Shown here: positions 39,247 through 46,826 of the stretch, piece after piece
How the letters are laid out: each line of letters starts with the position of its first letter
Position numbering within the stretch: the first letter of the stretch is position 1
DNA from: Nitrosomonas sp.
Lineage (GTDB): Bacteria > Pseudomonadota > Gammaproteobacteria > Burkholderiales > Nitrosomonadaceae
Reading direction: 5' to 3'
NCBI RefSeq assembly: GCF_024282095.1
Contig: NZ_JAMWZS010000001.1
Location: 122,129-186,128, forward strand
Length of the DNA: 64,000 nucleotides
Translations under genes and position numbers: made by a program
Notes under the pieces: model-generated
What the model saw: the letters and a program-made list of their open reading frames with translations, nothing else
Database searches by the model: none
What the model was told of the DNA's origin: nothing

Positions 39247-39618
39247 ATGAAACAATCCAATCAAACCATGCCAAAAGCGGTGGAAGATTGCCATGAGTTA
39301 TTGGCCTGGATCATCCCGAAATTGGATCAATTTCCGCGCAACCGGCGTTATACCTTGGGTGAGCGCATCGAAAACGGCTTATTGCTGGTGCTGGAGAATT
39401 TGATTCAGGCGGCCTATCAAAAATCGCAAACGACTTACTTGCAAACGGCCAATTTGCAGTTGGACGTGGTTCGTCATTTATGGCGCTTGAGCCATACGCT
39501 GCAATCGATTACGCACCAGAGTTATGGACAAGGCGCCGAGCGCTTGACGGAACTTGGGCGGCAGATTGGCGGCTGGCGTAAGCAAAAAGAAAGCAATACA
39601 CCTGCGAGCGCAGCATGA
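39247..39618 (+). CDS. avd: DGR accessory variability determinant (Avd), four-helix bundle
   Basis: A 123-residue all-helical protein of the bAvd/four-helix-bundle family. Avd forms a pentameric, positively charged barrel that binds the reverse transcriptase and is needed for mutagenic cDNA synthesis. The signature KLDQFPRNRRYTLGERIE (about 25-42) is present, followed by three more predicted helices. Start at ATG 39247 follows TAGGAGA; the open frame reaches further up without support. Its stop overlaps the RT start by 4 bp (ATGA). Confidence 0.93.
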   Translation: MKQSNQTMPKAVEDCHELLAWIIPKLDQFPRNRRYTLGERIENGLLLVLENLIQAAYQKSQTTYLQTANLQLDVVRHLWRLSHTLQSITHQSYGQGAERLTELGRQIGGWRKQKESNTPASAA

Positions 39619-40748
39619 TTCCATTGGAAAATGTTTGGCCTTCAATACTTGACTGGAAAAACCTGCTGCTGGCTTACCGAAAAGCACGGCGCGGCAAGCG
39701 CAATCAGGCGGAAATCCAGCAATTTGGGTTTGATCTGGAATACGAACTGAGCAGCATTCGCCAGGAATTATTGCAAAAAACCTATCAACCGGGCGGTTTC
39801 CGGCAATTCCAGGTGTGTGACCGAAAAATCCGCTTGATTTCGGCGGCGCCTTTCCGCGACCGAGTGGTGCAGCATGCGCTGATGAATCAGGTCGAGCCGG
39901 TATTGGACCGGGAATTTATTCCTGACAGCTACGCCAGCCGCAAGTTGAAAGGGGTGCATGTAGCGGTGCGGCAATATCGCGTTTGGGCGAATCGCTATGG
40001 GTATGCGCTTAAAATTGATATAAGCCGCTATTTTGACAGCATGGATCATCAAATCCTGAAACAAAAATTGGTGCGCATGATCGCTGATCCGGATGTGCTG
40101 TGGTTATTTAATACGATTATCGATTCCAGCCCGTGGCCTGCTAGTCCATACGTTGTCAAATACCCCGATGACGATCTGATGGATTTGGCGCACCGTGCAA
40201 TTGGACTGCCACTGGGTAATCTGACCAGCCAGTTTTTAGGCAATGTGTATTTGAACGATTTGGATTATTTCATTAAGGAAATCTTGCAGGTGCCAGCTTA
40301 TTTGCGTTATGTCGACGATATGATTTTATTGGCGGATGATAAAGCCACATTGTGGAATTGGTGCGAACAGATCGAGTGTTTTTTGGCCAAGGAACGGATT
40401 GGCATCCACCCGAGCAAGAAAATGCTGGTACCGGTCGCAACCGGGTTGGATGTGCTGGGGTACCGGGTTTTTCCGGATAAAACGCGATTGAGTCGCGGCA
40501 GTGGCTATCAATTTCGCCGTAAACTAAAACACTTGGCAAAAGCTTACCATGCGAATCGCATGACCTTGAATGACATTAAACCGCATGTCGCCGGCTGGTT
40601 GGGGCATGCCCGGCAAGCCGATAGCCGTGGCTTGTGCAAAGCCATTCTGGCGCAGGTATACTTCAGTAAGGGGGATACCGCTAAACGATCGCCGGGTGGT
40701 TCGGGGCGGTTCGTGGAACAACAATCCACAGAACCTGCGGTCGGCTAA
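39615..40748 (+). CDS. DGR reverse transcriptase
   Basis: Copies TR RNA into adenine-mutagenised cDNA that replaces the variable repeats. The 377 residues show the RT fingers/palm: a conserved AAPFRDRVVQHAL, ALKIDISRYFDSMDH, the DGR-specific LPLGNLTSQ (198-206, in place of the QGxxxSP of other RTs), catalytic YVDD (232-235), and thumb segment LGYRVFPDKTRL (281-292). It is translationally coupled to avd. The last 20 codons lie inside the TR, and the stop (TAA 40746-40748) is formed by a TR AAC codon read in another frame. Confidence 0.97.
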   Translation: MIPLENVWPSILDWKNLLLAYRKARRGKRNQAEIQQFGFDLEYELSSIRQELLQKTYQPGGFRQFQVCDRKIRLISAAPFRDRVVQHALMNQVEPVLDREFIPDSYASRKLKGVHVAVRQYRVWANRYGYALKIDISRYFDSMDHQILKQKLVRMIADPDVLWLFNTIIDSSPWPASPYVVKYPDDDLMDLAHRAIGLPLGNLTSQFLGNVYLNDLDYFIKEILQVPAYLRYVDDMILLADDKATLWNWCEQIECFLAKERIGIHPSKKMLVPVATGLDVLGYRVFPDKTRLSRGSGYQFRRKLKHLAKAYHANRMTLNDIKPHVAGWLGHARQADSRGLCKAILAQVYFSKGDTAKRSPGGSGRFVEQQSTEPAVG

Positions 40749-40805
40749 CCGTAACAGGAACAACACCGATGAAGCCAACAACAACCTGGGTTTTCGTATC
40801 GCCAG
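40689..40805 (+). repeat. DGR template repeat (TR)
   Basis: A 117-base template. Read in the variable-protein frame it gives RVVRGGSWNNNPQNLRSA followed by NRNRNNTDEANNN and LGFRIAS. It holds 11 AAY codons, which can mutate at both A without ever making a stop codon. The core has 29 adenines; the first 28 bases have none, and the two adenines of the 3' constant block are unchanged in both VRs, which fits the initiation (IMH-like) segment. The TR overlaps the end of the RT gene and the longest open frame of VP2. It has no hairpin after it, unlike the VRs. Confidence 0.97.
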
Positions 40806-40912
40806 TACGCCCGCAATTGTGCCTGAGCCGGGTCATTCAAGGATTATCCGGGTGTGCCGCGGGTGCCCATACGCGGCGTCTCCCGGTTGCGCAATCATGC
40901 CAACCAAAGAGT

Positions 40913-41953
40913 GTGCTGTATTCGGCAGGCGGCGGCTTGTTATCAGGCTGCCGCTTTTTATTGCTGGTGCTGGGTTTGATGGTTTGTCCGGGGATTTTGG
41001 CTGAGGATCAACCATTAGGCGATCAATCCATCGTTAAGCCACGAGGCGAGCGATCAGACGAGGAAAAAGCAAGGACAAAACAATTAGCGCAAGCCTGTTA
41101 TTTCGACAATGCGAAACTTGCGCCTGCGATGGTGGCGATTCGTCCAGATCAATTCTTGATGGGATCATCGGAAAACGAAAAAGATCGCCAGCCGAATGAA
41201 GGCCCGCAGCATTGGGTCACAATCCCCAAACCGTTTGCGATCAGCCGCTGTGAAATTACCGTGGGGCAATTCAAACAATTTGTTCAAGAAACCAATCATC
41301 GCACTACCGTTGAAGAAAACCGTAAAGGTTGTTATGTGTGGAATGCTGAGAAAAAACAAGCGGAACAATTACCAGATCATAACTGGAAAAATCCCGGATT
41401 TACGCAAGACGATCACCATCCGGTGGTGTGTGTTTCCTGGGATGATGCGCAAGCGTATGTGAAATGGTTGTCACAACGTACCGGTGCGCAGTATCGTCTG
41501 CCAACGGAAGCGGAATGGGAATACGTGGCGCGAGCGGGAACGCAAACGGCACGTTTTTATCAAGACGATAAGCAATGCGATTACGCCAATGGATTGGGAC
41601 AGGAAACAAAATCGATTGCCGGTTCTGATTGGGTTTTGGCGGATTGTTCGGATTCTTATGTGTATACCGCACCGGTTGCTAGCTTTGCAGAAAATCATTT
41701 CGGTTTATTCGATTTATTAGGCAATGCCGGGGAATGGACTGAGGATTGCTGGCATGACAATTATCGGCCTGAATCAAAACCTAACGATGGCTCAGCTTGG
41801 GGAAAAGCCGATGGCGGGGATTGTAATAGCCGGGTGGTTCGGGGCGGTTCGTGGTTCGGCGATCCGCAGGGCCTGCGGTCGGCTCTCCGTTTCAGGATCA
41901 TCACCGATGAGGCCGGCGTCGTCCTGGGTTTTCGTATCGCCAGGGCTTTTTGA
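40913..41953 (+). CDS. DGR variable protein 2: exported FGE/C-type-lectin protein
   Basis: About 346 residues from GTG 40913; the longest open frame begins at ATG 40769 inside the TR and is unlikely to be used in full. TTG 40937 is also possible and gives a compact signal peptide, CRFLLLVLGLMVCPGILA. The mature part is one FGE/C-type-lectin domain (MVAIRPDQFLMGSSENE, LPTEAEWEYVARAGTQ, GDCNSRVVRGGSW). VR2 follows and ends GFRIARAF, stop TGA. No Cys occurs in the VR where true FGE has its catalytic pair. It is intact in frame, unlike VP1, and probably displayed outside the cytoplasm. Confidence 0.9.
   Translation: MLYSAGGGLLSGCRFLLLVLGLMVCPGILAEDQPLGDQSIVKPRGERSDEEKARTKQLAQACYFDNAKLAPAMVAIRPDQFLMGSSENEKDRQPNEGPQHWVTIPKPFAISRCEITVGQFKQFVQETNHRTTVEENRKGCYVWNAEKKQAEQLPDHNWKNPGFTQDDHHPVVCVSWDDAQAYVKWLSQRTGAQYRLPTEAEWEYVARAGTQTARFYQDDKQCDYANGLGQETKSIAGSDWVLADCSDSYVYTAPVASFAENHFGLFDLLGNAGEWTEDCWHDNYRPESKPNDGSAWGKADGGDCNSRVVRGGSWFGDPQGLRSALRFRIITDEAGVVLGFRIARAF
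41829..41943 (+). repeat. DGR variable repeat VR2 (in VP2)
   Basis: Aligns base for base with TR 40691-40805 (115 bases, no gap). Changes occur at 21 of 29 core adenines and nowhere else, giving WFGDPQGLRSALRFRIITDE, then AGVV, where the TR encodes mostly Asn. The frame is open and the stop at 41951-41953 follows in the same position as the restored VP1 stop. The 78-base tail with hairpin is shared with VR1. Confidence 0.97.
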
Positions 41954-41995
41954 TGTTTTGTTCTTTGTGCTCTGGTTTTTGACCCTTTGCGGGGT

Positions 41996-42014
41996 GCAGG
42001 GGCGCAGCCCCTGC
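41996..42014 (+). promoter_or_regulatory. DGR target-site hairpin downstream of VR2
   Basis: Stem GCAGGGGC/GCCCCTGC of 8 bp with a GCA triloop, 52 bases after the VR2 end. The loop differs from the VR1 hairpin (GAA) but keeps the GNA pattern, as would be expected if the structure is selected. GGGTTTTGTTTTG follows, so it may also terminate the DGR transcript. Confidence 0.82.
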
Positions 42015-42045
42015 GGGTTTTGTTTTGTGGGTTTTTGGGGAGTAG

Positions 42046-42071
42046 GGTGGATAAGCGTAGCGCCATCCACC
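42046..42071. repeat. Short palindromic element between DGR and nadE
   Basis: GGTGGAT (42046-42052) and ATCCACC (42065-42071) are perfect inverted arms around a 12-nt centre. It looks like a REP-type intergenic palindrome and may serve as a boundary or terminator between the convergent VP2 and nadE. No second copy was noticed in this window. Confidence 0.5.
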
Positions 42072-42113
42072 ATTTTGCGGCCTCAGCCAGAGCTCCCGCT
42101 ATTTACCTTCCTT

Positions 42114-43742
42114 TTATCCTTGAAAGGTGGACCAAGTTTGATAGCTGGATGTGATGGGATAAAACCACGCGGTGCCGAAATCGCAATGCGTGATGCGAAT
42201 TCCTGGCGGTGCTTGCCGACGTTTATATTCATTCTGATGAATCAATTGAATGATTCTGTTGACATCTGCGGCGTTGTAATTCAACGCGATAATTTCAGCC
42301 GGTGAGAAATCCTTTTCGACATACGCTTCGATAATTGCGTCCAGAACTTCGTAGGGCGGCAAGGTATCCTGGTCCGTCTGATTGTGCCGCAGTTCGGCGG
42401 AAGGCGGGCGATGGATGATGCGCTCGGGAATGATCCGGCTGATTTGATTGCGGTATTCACACAGCTGATACACCATGGTTTTACTGACATCTTTCAGTAC
42501 CGCAAAGCCGCCTGCCATATCGCCATATAACGTGCAATAACCCACCGCCACTTCGGATTTGTTGCCGGTAGTCAGTACAATCGAGCCCGAGTGATTGGAA
42601 AGCGCCATTAATAATGTGCCGCGTATACGCGCTTGTAAATTCTCCGGCATGGTGTTTGTTCCCATGGGATCCGGAAGAATTTGGAAATCATGCTCAATTT
42701 TTGATAAAAATTGAGCAAACAAGGGTTGGATGCTGCATTCGTAATGTTTGACCCCTAATAATTCAGCCATTGCATTGGCGTCTTCCAGGCTGATATCGGC
42801 GGTATATTGCGACGGCAACATGACGGTTTTAACCTTGTCCGCTCCGAGTGCATCGACGGCAATTGCCAGCGTTAATGCCGAGTCAACACCACCGGAAAGT
42901 CCCAGCAGCGCGCCGGGGAAGCCGTTTTTATCGATATAGTCTTTAACGCCCAAACATAATGCCTGATAGACGCTGGCAACCGGAGCTTGCGGTGCGGCCA
43001 GTTTGCCTTTGGTGGGTTGCTTGTCGTGAATGTCGACTAATTCAGTGGTTTCAACAAATTCATCCAGTTGGTGCGTGAGCTCTCCATGCCGATTCATTGC
43101 AAAAGAAGCGCCATCAAAAACCAATTCATCCTGCCCACCCACCAGATTAGTGTGGATAACGGAGATGCCGGTGCGCTTGATAAATTGGTGCGTGGCTTGA
43201 TAACGAGAGACCTGCTTATTGATATGATATGCCGAAGCGTTCAGCACTAATAGAATGTCCGGATTGGAGTAATTCTCTGCAGTGCACAAATGACCTAGCC
43301 AGAAATCAGTGCAGATATGAATGCCAAATTGAACGCCGGCCAGTTCAAATACGCAGGGTTCAGAACCGCTGTCGAAATAGTAGGTTTCATTAAAGAAGGG
43401 CGATTTGCTGAGGACTCTTTTGTGGTAAGCATGGATGACTTCACCGTTGCGAATCACGGATGCGGTATTATAAAGTTTGCCATCCTGAAAACTTGGATGA
43501 CCCACGATCAGTGTGATGCCGTCAATCGCTTTTACCAGCGCTGCCAGCGCAGCATCGCACGATTGGCAGAAAGTTTCGCGCAGTAATAAATCAACCGGGG
43601 GATATCCGGAGAGCGCCAGTTCCGGGGTTATGAGCAACTGGGCGCCGGCCTGTTTCGCTTGCTCGACAGCGTCCAGTATCTTTGCAGCGTTCCCTGCAAT
43701 ATTACCCACGGTGCAATTAATCTGAGCAATCGCAATGCGCAT
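42114..43742 (-). CDS. nadE: NAD+ synthase, glutamine-hydrolysing
   Basis: Final step of NAD+ synthesis from nicotinate adenine dinucleotide. The 542 residues hold an N-terminal nitrilase-type glutaminase (catalytic Glu in PELALSGYPP, Lys in KRVLSKSPF, Cys in FGIHICTDFW) and a C-terminal ATP-pyrophosphatase synthase domain (GLSGGVDSAL, then TTGNKSEVAVGY). It is convergent with the TIR/DGR locus. The neighbouring TIR genes could consume NAD+, but this is probably ordinary housekeeping placement. Confidence 0.96.
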   Translation of the reverse strand: MRIAIAQINCTVGNIAGNAAKILDAVEQAKQAGAQLLITPELALSGYPPVDLLLRETFCQSCDAALAALVKAIDGITLIVGHPSFQDGKLYNTASVIRNGEVIHAYHKRVLSKSPFFNETYYFDSGSEPCVFELAGVQFGIHICTDFWLGHLCTAENYSNPDILLVLNASAYHINKQVSRYQATHQFIKRTGISVIHTNLVGGQDELVFDGASFAMNRHGELTHQLDEFVETTELVDIHDKQPTKGKLAAPQAPVASVYQALCLGVKDYIDKNGFPGALLGLSGGVDSALTLAIAVDALGADKVKTVMLPSQYTADISLEDANAMAELLGVKHYECSIQPLFAQFLSKIEHDFQILPDPMGTNTMPENLQARIRGTLLMALSNHSGSIVLTTGNKSEVAVGYCTLYGDMAGGFAVLKDVSKTMVYQLCEYRNQISRIIPERIIHRPPSAELRHNQTDQDTLPPYEVLDAIIEAYVEKDFSPAEIIALNYNAADVNRIIQLIHQNEYKRRQAPPGIRITHCDFGTAWFYPITSSYQTWSTFQG

Positions 43743-43773
43743 GATGTGTCGAACGTATGGGTAGTGTTTTCAG

Positions 43774-45150
43774 CTAAAAAGGAAGTTGCACACCCGGTTT
43801 GGCCTGCAGGATGTTGTGGCGGAAATCTTCCTGAATGCGCTTTAAGGCCGATTCATTATCAGCTTCGAAGCGTAATACGATGACCGGTGTAGTATTCGAT
43901 GCGCGCGCCAAGCCAAATCCGTCGCTGTACTCAACGCGTAAGCCATCGATGGTGACGACTTGCTGCGCATTGTTAAAAACCGCATTTTGTTGTAATTGTG
44001 CAATCAGCGTGTGATTTTCGCCTTCAGCCGTGCGCACCTGTAATTCCGGGGTGTTGAGACTGTCGGGAAGATTATTGAGCGTGGCATTGATATCCGCTTC
44101 GCGGCTTAGCAGTTCCAATAGCCGCGCACCGGCATATAAGCCGTCATCAAAGCCATACCAGCGTTCCTTGAAAAACAAGTGTCCGCTCATTTCGCCGGCT
44201 AACAAGGCTTTCTCCTCGATGAGCTTGGCTTTGATGAAAGAGTGACCGGTCTTCCACATGATCGGTGTGCCGCCATGCTGACTGATCCACGGTGCCAGAT
44301 TACGCGTGCATTTCACGTCAAAGATAACTTTGCCGCCGGGGTTGCGCGACAGCACATCAGCTGCAAACAGCATCAGTTGACGGTCAGCGTTAATAATGTT
44401 GCCGCCTTTGGTCACAATGCCGAGCCGATCGCCATCGCCATCAAAAGCGAGTCCAATTTCTGCATCGGTTGTTTGCAGCGCTTGAATGACATCGTGCAAA
44501 TTATCCGGTACCGATGGATCGGGGTGGTGGTTGGGAAAAGTACCATCCACATCGCAGAATAACTCGGTCACTTCACAGCCCAAACTACGATAAAGCGCCG
44601 GTGCAAAGGCACCAGCCACGCCATTGCCGCAATCAACTACGATTTTGATCGGGCGGGTGAGTTTAATGTCACCGGTGATGCGCTCCAGATAAGCGCTGAC
44701 AATATTATGTTCGGAATAATTGCCCGCGCCGTCGGCGAGATCGTTATTTTCTATGCGCAAACGCAGTGCCTGAATAGTCTCCGCCGCCAAGGTCTGTCCA
44801 CCCAACACAATTTTGAAGCCGTTGTATTCAGGTGGGTTATGACTGCCGGTGACCATCACGCCGGAGTACTGACATAGTTCATGTGCCGCATAATAGAGCA
44901 TGGGTGTCGCTACCATGCCGACATCCACCACATCAATTCCGCTTTTGCGGATACCGCGCGCCAACGCCTGGGACAGTTCGGTTCCCGACAATCTGCCGTC
45001 ACGGCCGATGGCTATGGATGTCAGTTTTCGGGCGCGTGCCTCGGAGCCAATGGCATGCCCGATTTTTTCAACATTTTCAGCAGTAACCGTTTTACCAACA
45101 ATGCCACGAATATCATAAGCCTTAAAGATTTCATGAGGGATTGCATGCAT
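43774..45150 (-). CDS. algC: Phosphomannomutase/phosphoglucomutase
   Basis: Interconverts hexose-6-P and hexose-1-P, supplying mannose-1-P for manC (9345) and glucose-1-P. The 458-residue enzyme has the KAYDIRGIVG N-terminus, the phosphoserine loop VTGSHNPPEYNG, the Mg2+ loop AFDGDGDRLG, and the sugar-binding GEMSGHLFF. It lies 31 bp upstream of nadE on the same strand. Confidence 0.95.
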   Translation of the reverse strand: MHAIPHEIFKAYDIRGIVGKTVTAENVEKIGHAIGSEARARKLTSIAIGRDGRLSGTELSQALARGIRKSGIDVVDVGMVATPMLYYAAHELCQYSGVMVTGSHNPPEYNGFKIVLGGQTLAAETIQALRLRIENNDLADGAGNYSEHNIVSAYLERITGDIKLTRPIKIVVDCGNGVAGAFAPALYRSLGCEVTELFCDVDGTFPNHHPDPSVPDNLHDVIQALQTTDAEIGLAFDGDGDRLGIVTKGGNIINADRQLMLFAADVLSRNPGGKVIFDVKCTRNLAPWISQHGGTPIMWKTGHSFIKAKLIEEKALLAGEMSGHLFFKERWYGFDDGLYAGARLLELLSREADINATLNNLPDSLNTPELQVRTAEGENHTLIAQLQQNAVFNNAQQVVTIDGLRVEYSDGFGLARASNTTPVIVLRFEADNESALKRIQEDFRHNILQAKPGVQLPF

Positions 45151-45236
45151 AATTTAATCGCTATAAAGTAGGGAATCGTTGATAAAAAATAAAGAATAAT
45201 CGAGTTTGTCGCTGCAATACGCATTTTCCAGGGATC

Positions 45237-45440
45237 TCAATGATGCCCTGCGACAGCGCCGCCTTTGAGGGTGTAATGTGTACCACAATAAGGACATAAC
45301 GCTTCACCGGTTGCTTCTATCGGAAGAAAAACCCGCGGATGCAAATTCCACAGCAGCATGGATGGCATGGGACAGTGCAATGGCAAGTCATCAGTTGTTA
45401 CTTCGATTTCACGTGCTTTGTTATCTGCTTGTTGATTCAT
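45237..45440 (-). CDS. Small zinc-finger (CHCC-type) protein
   Basis: A 67-residue protein with HCPMP and CPYCGTHYTL, matching the zf-CHCC family (related to the NDUFS6 subunit of complex I). The Cys/His arrangement should bind one zinc. Start at ATG 45440 is preferred because conserved sequence begins soon after and GGAG lies upstream. It follows ilvE by 24 bp on the same strand, so likely co-transcribed; its exact role is unknown. Confidence 0.85.
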   Translation of the reverse strand: MNQQADNKAREIEVTTDDLPLHCPMPSMLLWNLHPRVFLPIEATGEALCPYCGTHYTLKGGAVAGHH

Positions 45441-45464
45441 AAAAACTAACTCCAATATAACGTA

Positions 45465-46385
45465 TTAAACCAATGTAAGCCAATTCGCATGATTTTTCGC
45501 CCGACCTTTCACACAATCAAAGAACATGGTTTGAATTTGCGTGGTAATCGGTCCGCGTTTACCGGGTCCTATGATGCGATTATCCAGTTCGCGGATCGGC
45601 GTTACTTCAGCGGCGGTGCCGGTGAAGAATGCCTCGTCGGCACAATAAATTTCATCGCGAGTAATGCGTTTCTCGATGACTGGAATGCTGATTTCTGCCG
45701 CCAATTCAATCACCGAGGCGCGGGTAATTCCTTCCAAGCATGAGGTTAAATCCGGTGTGAAGATTTTTCCTTGCTTAACAATAAAAATATTTTCTCCCGA
45801 TCCTTCCGCCACATAACCTTCCACATCCAGCAACAACGCTTCGTCATATCCATTCAATGCAACTTCTTGATTGGCCAGAATGGAATTGGCGTAAGTGGTG
45901 ACCGATTTGGCGCGGCACATATTGATATTGACATGATGGCGGGTGAACGATGAAGTTTTGACGCGAATGCCGTTCTCAAGGGCCTCAGGGCCCAGATAAG
46001 TGCCCCATGGCCAAGCGGCGATGGCAACATGTGTGGACAGCGTTTTGGCGGAGAGTCCCATGGCTTCGGCGCCATAGAAAGCAATAGGGCGGATGTAGCC
46101 GGATGATAATTTGTTTTGCTTGACGACATCACACTGCGCCTGCATCAAGGTGGCCTTGTCGTAAGGCATTTTCATCATGAAAATATGCGCCGAGTTAAAT
46201 AGGCGATCGGTATGTTCTTGCAAACGAAATATTGCGGGCCCTTGCGCGGTTTCATAAGCACGCAGCCCTTCAAAAACACCCAAACCATAGTGCAGGGTAT
46301 GTGTTAACACATGTGTATTGGCATCCCGCCAGGGAACCATCTTCCCGTCATACCAGATTACACCATCACGGTCAGCCATTGACAT
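45465..46385 (-). CDS. ilvE: Branched-chain amino acid aminotransferase
   Basis: PLP fold-type IV aminotransferase for Val, Leu and Ile. The 306 residues have VIWYDGKMVPW, THTLHYGLGVFEGLR, the RAKSVTTYANSILA segment with the PLP Lys nearby, and EVTPIRELDNR. It is followed by the small zinc-finger gene. Confidence 0.96.
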   Translation of the reverse strand: MSMADRDGVIWYDGKMVPWRDANTHVLTHTLHYGLGVFEGLRAYETAQGPAIFRLQEHTDRLFNSAHIFMMKMPYDKATLMQAQCDVVKQNKLSSGYIRPIAFYGAEAMGLSAKTLSTHVAIAAWPWGTYLGPEALENGIRVKTSSFTRHHVNINMCRAKSVTTYANSILANQEVALNGYDEALLLDVEGYVAEGSGENIFIVKQGKIFTPDLTSCLEGITRASVIELAAEISIPVIEKRITRDEIYCADEAFFTGTAAEVTPIRELDNRIIGPGKRGPITTQIQTMFFDCVKGRAKNHANWLTLV

Positions 46386-46826
46386 TCAGGAACTCCCGAT
46401 AAAAATTCTAAAAACATCTATTCTAACTTATTTTTAAGGCGACGTTGAAACACGGCAGCATAATCATCATCAGTTTGTTGCACAGCCAGCTACAAAAGAA
46501 TCGCTTTCAATGCTTTCTGATGCGGTTGATCGGTCACGGGTCACGGCTTGTGTAGCCAACAAGATTAATATGGACGTCAGGCTCAACGGTTGAATATCGT
46601 TCCCGATACTTGTCGGACTGCCGTTCGGTAATTTACAGAATAGCATTGAGGATTTGTAGTTTGGAATGACTGACATTGCCGCACTGGCGCGGCATGCCGT
46701 GTTTGCTCTGTTGATATTGGCTGGTAGTGAATTTACATCGACATATTCGATCAAATAGTGTTAACAGGCCGTCGTTTGTCTAATTTATGCTCATGGCGCG
46801 CAAGCTTGTACAAAGCAAATTTCACG
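46386..46826. other. Intergenic region with no convincing gene
   Basis: About 440 bases between the ilvE start and an exported-protein gene on the same strand. A 94-codon open frame at 46470-46754 (minus) begins at TTG, has no ribosome-binding site and no recognisable family, so it is not called. The region may hold the ilvE promoter or a gene remnant. Confidence 0.4.

Noticed and set aside
40570-41004. Open frame spanning the RT end, the TR and the sequence before VP2
   Set aside because: It is open mainly because the TR is a copy of coding sequence in that frame; its 5' part overlaps RT on the same strand in another frame and no start signal is seen.
41724-42305. 193-codon open frame across VR2 and its tail
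   Set aside because: It is the VP2 sequence in a shifted frame and passes through the hairpin and into nadE antisense; no start site.
46470-46754. 94-codon open frame on the minus strand between ilvE and the exported protein
   Set aside because: It starts at TTG with no ribosome-binding site, has a low-complexity Ser/Thr composition and no family resemblance; treated as non-coding.
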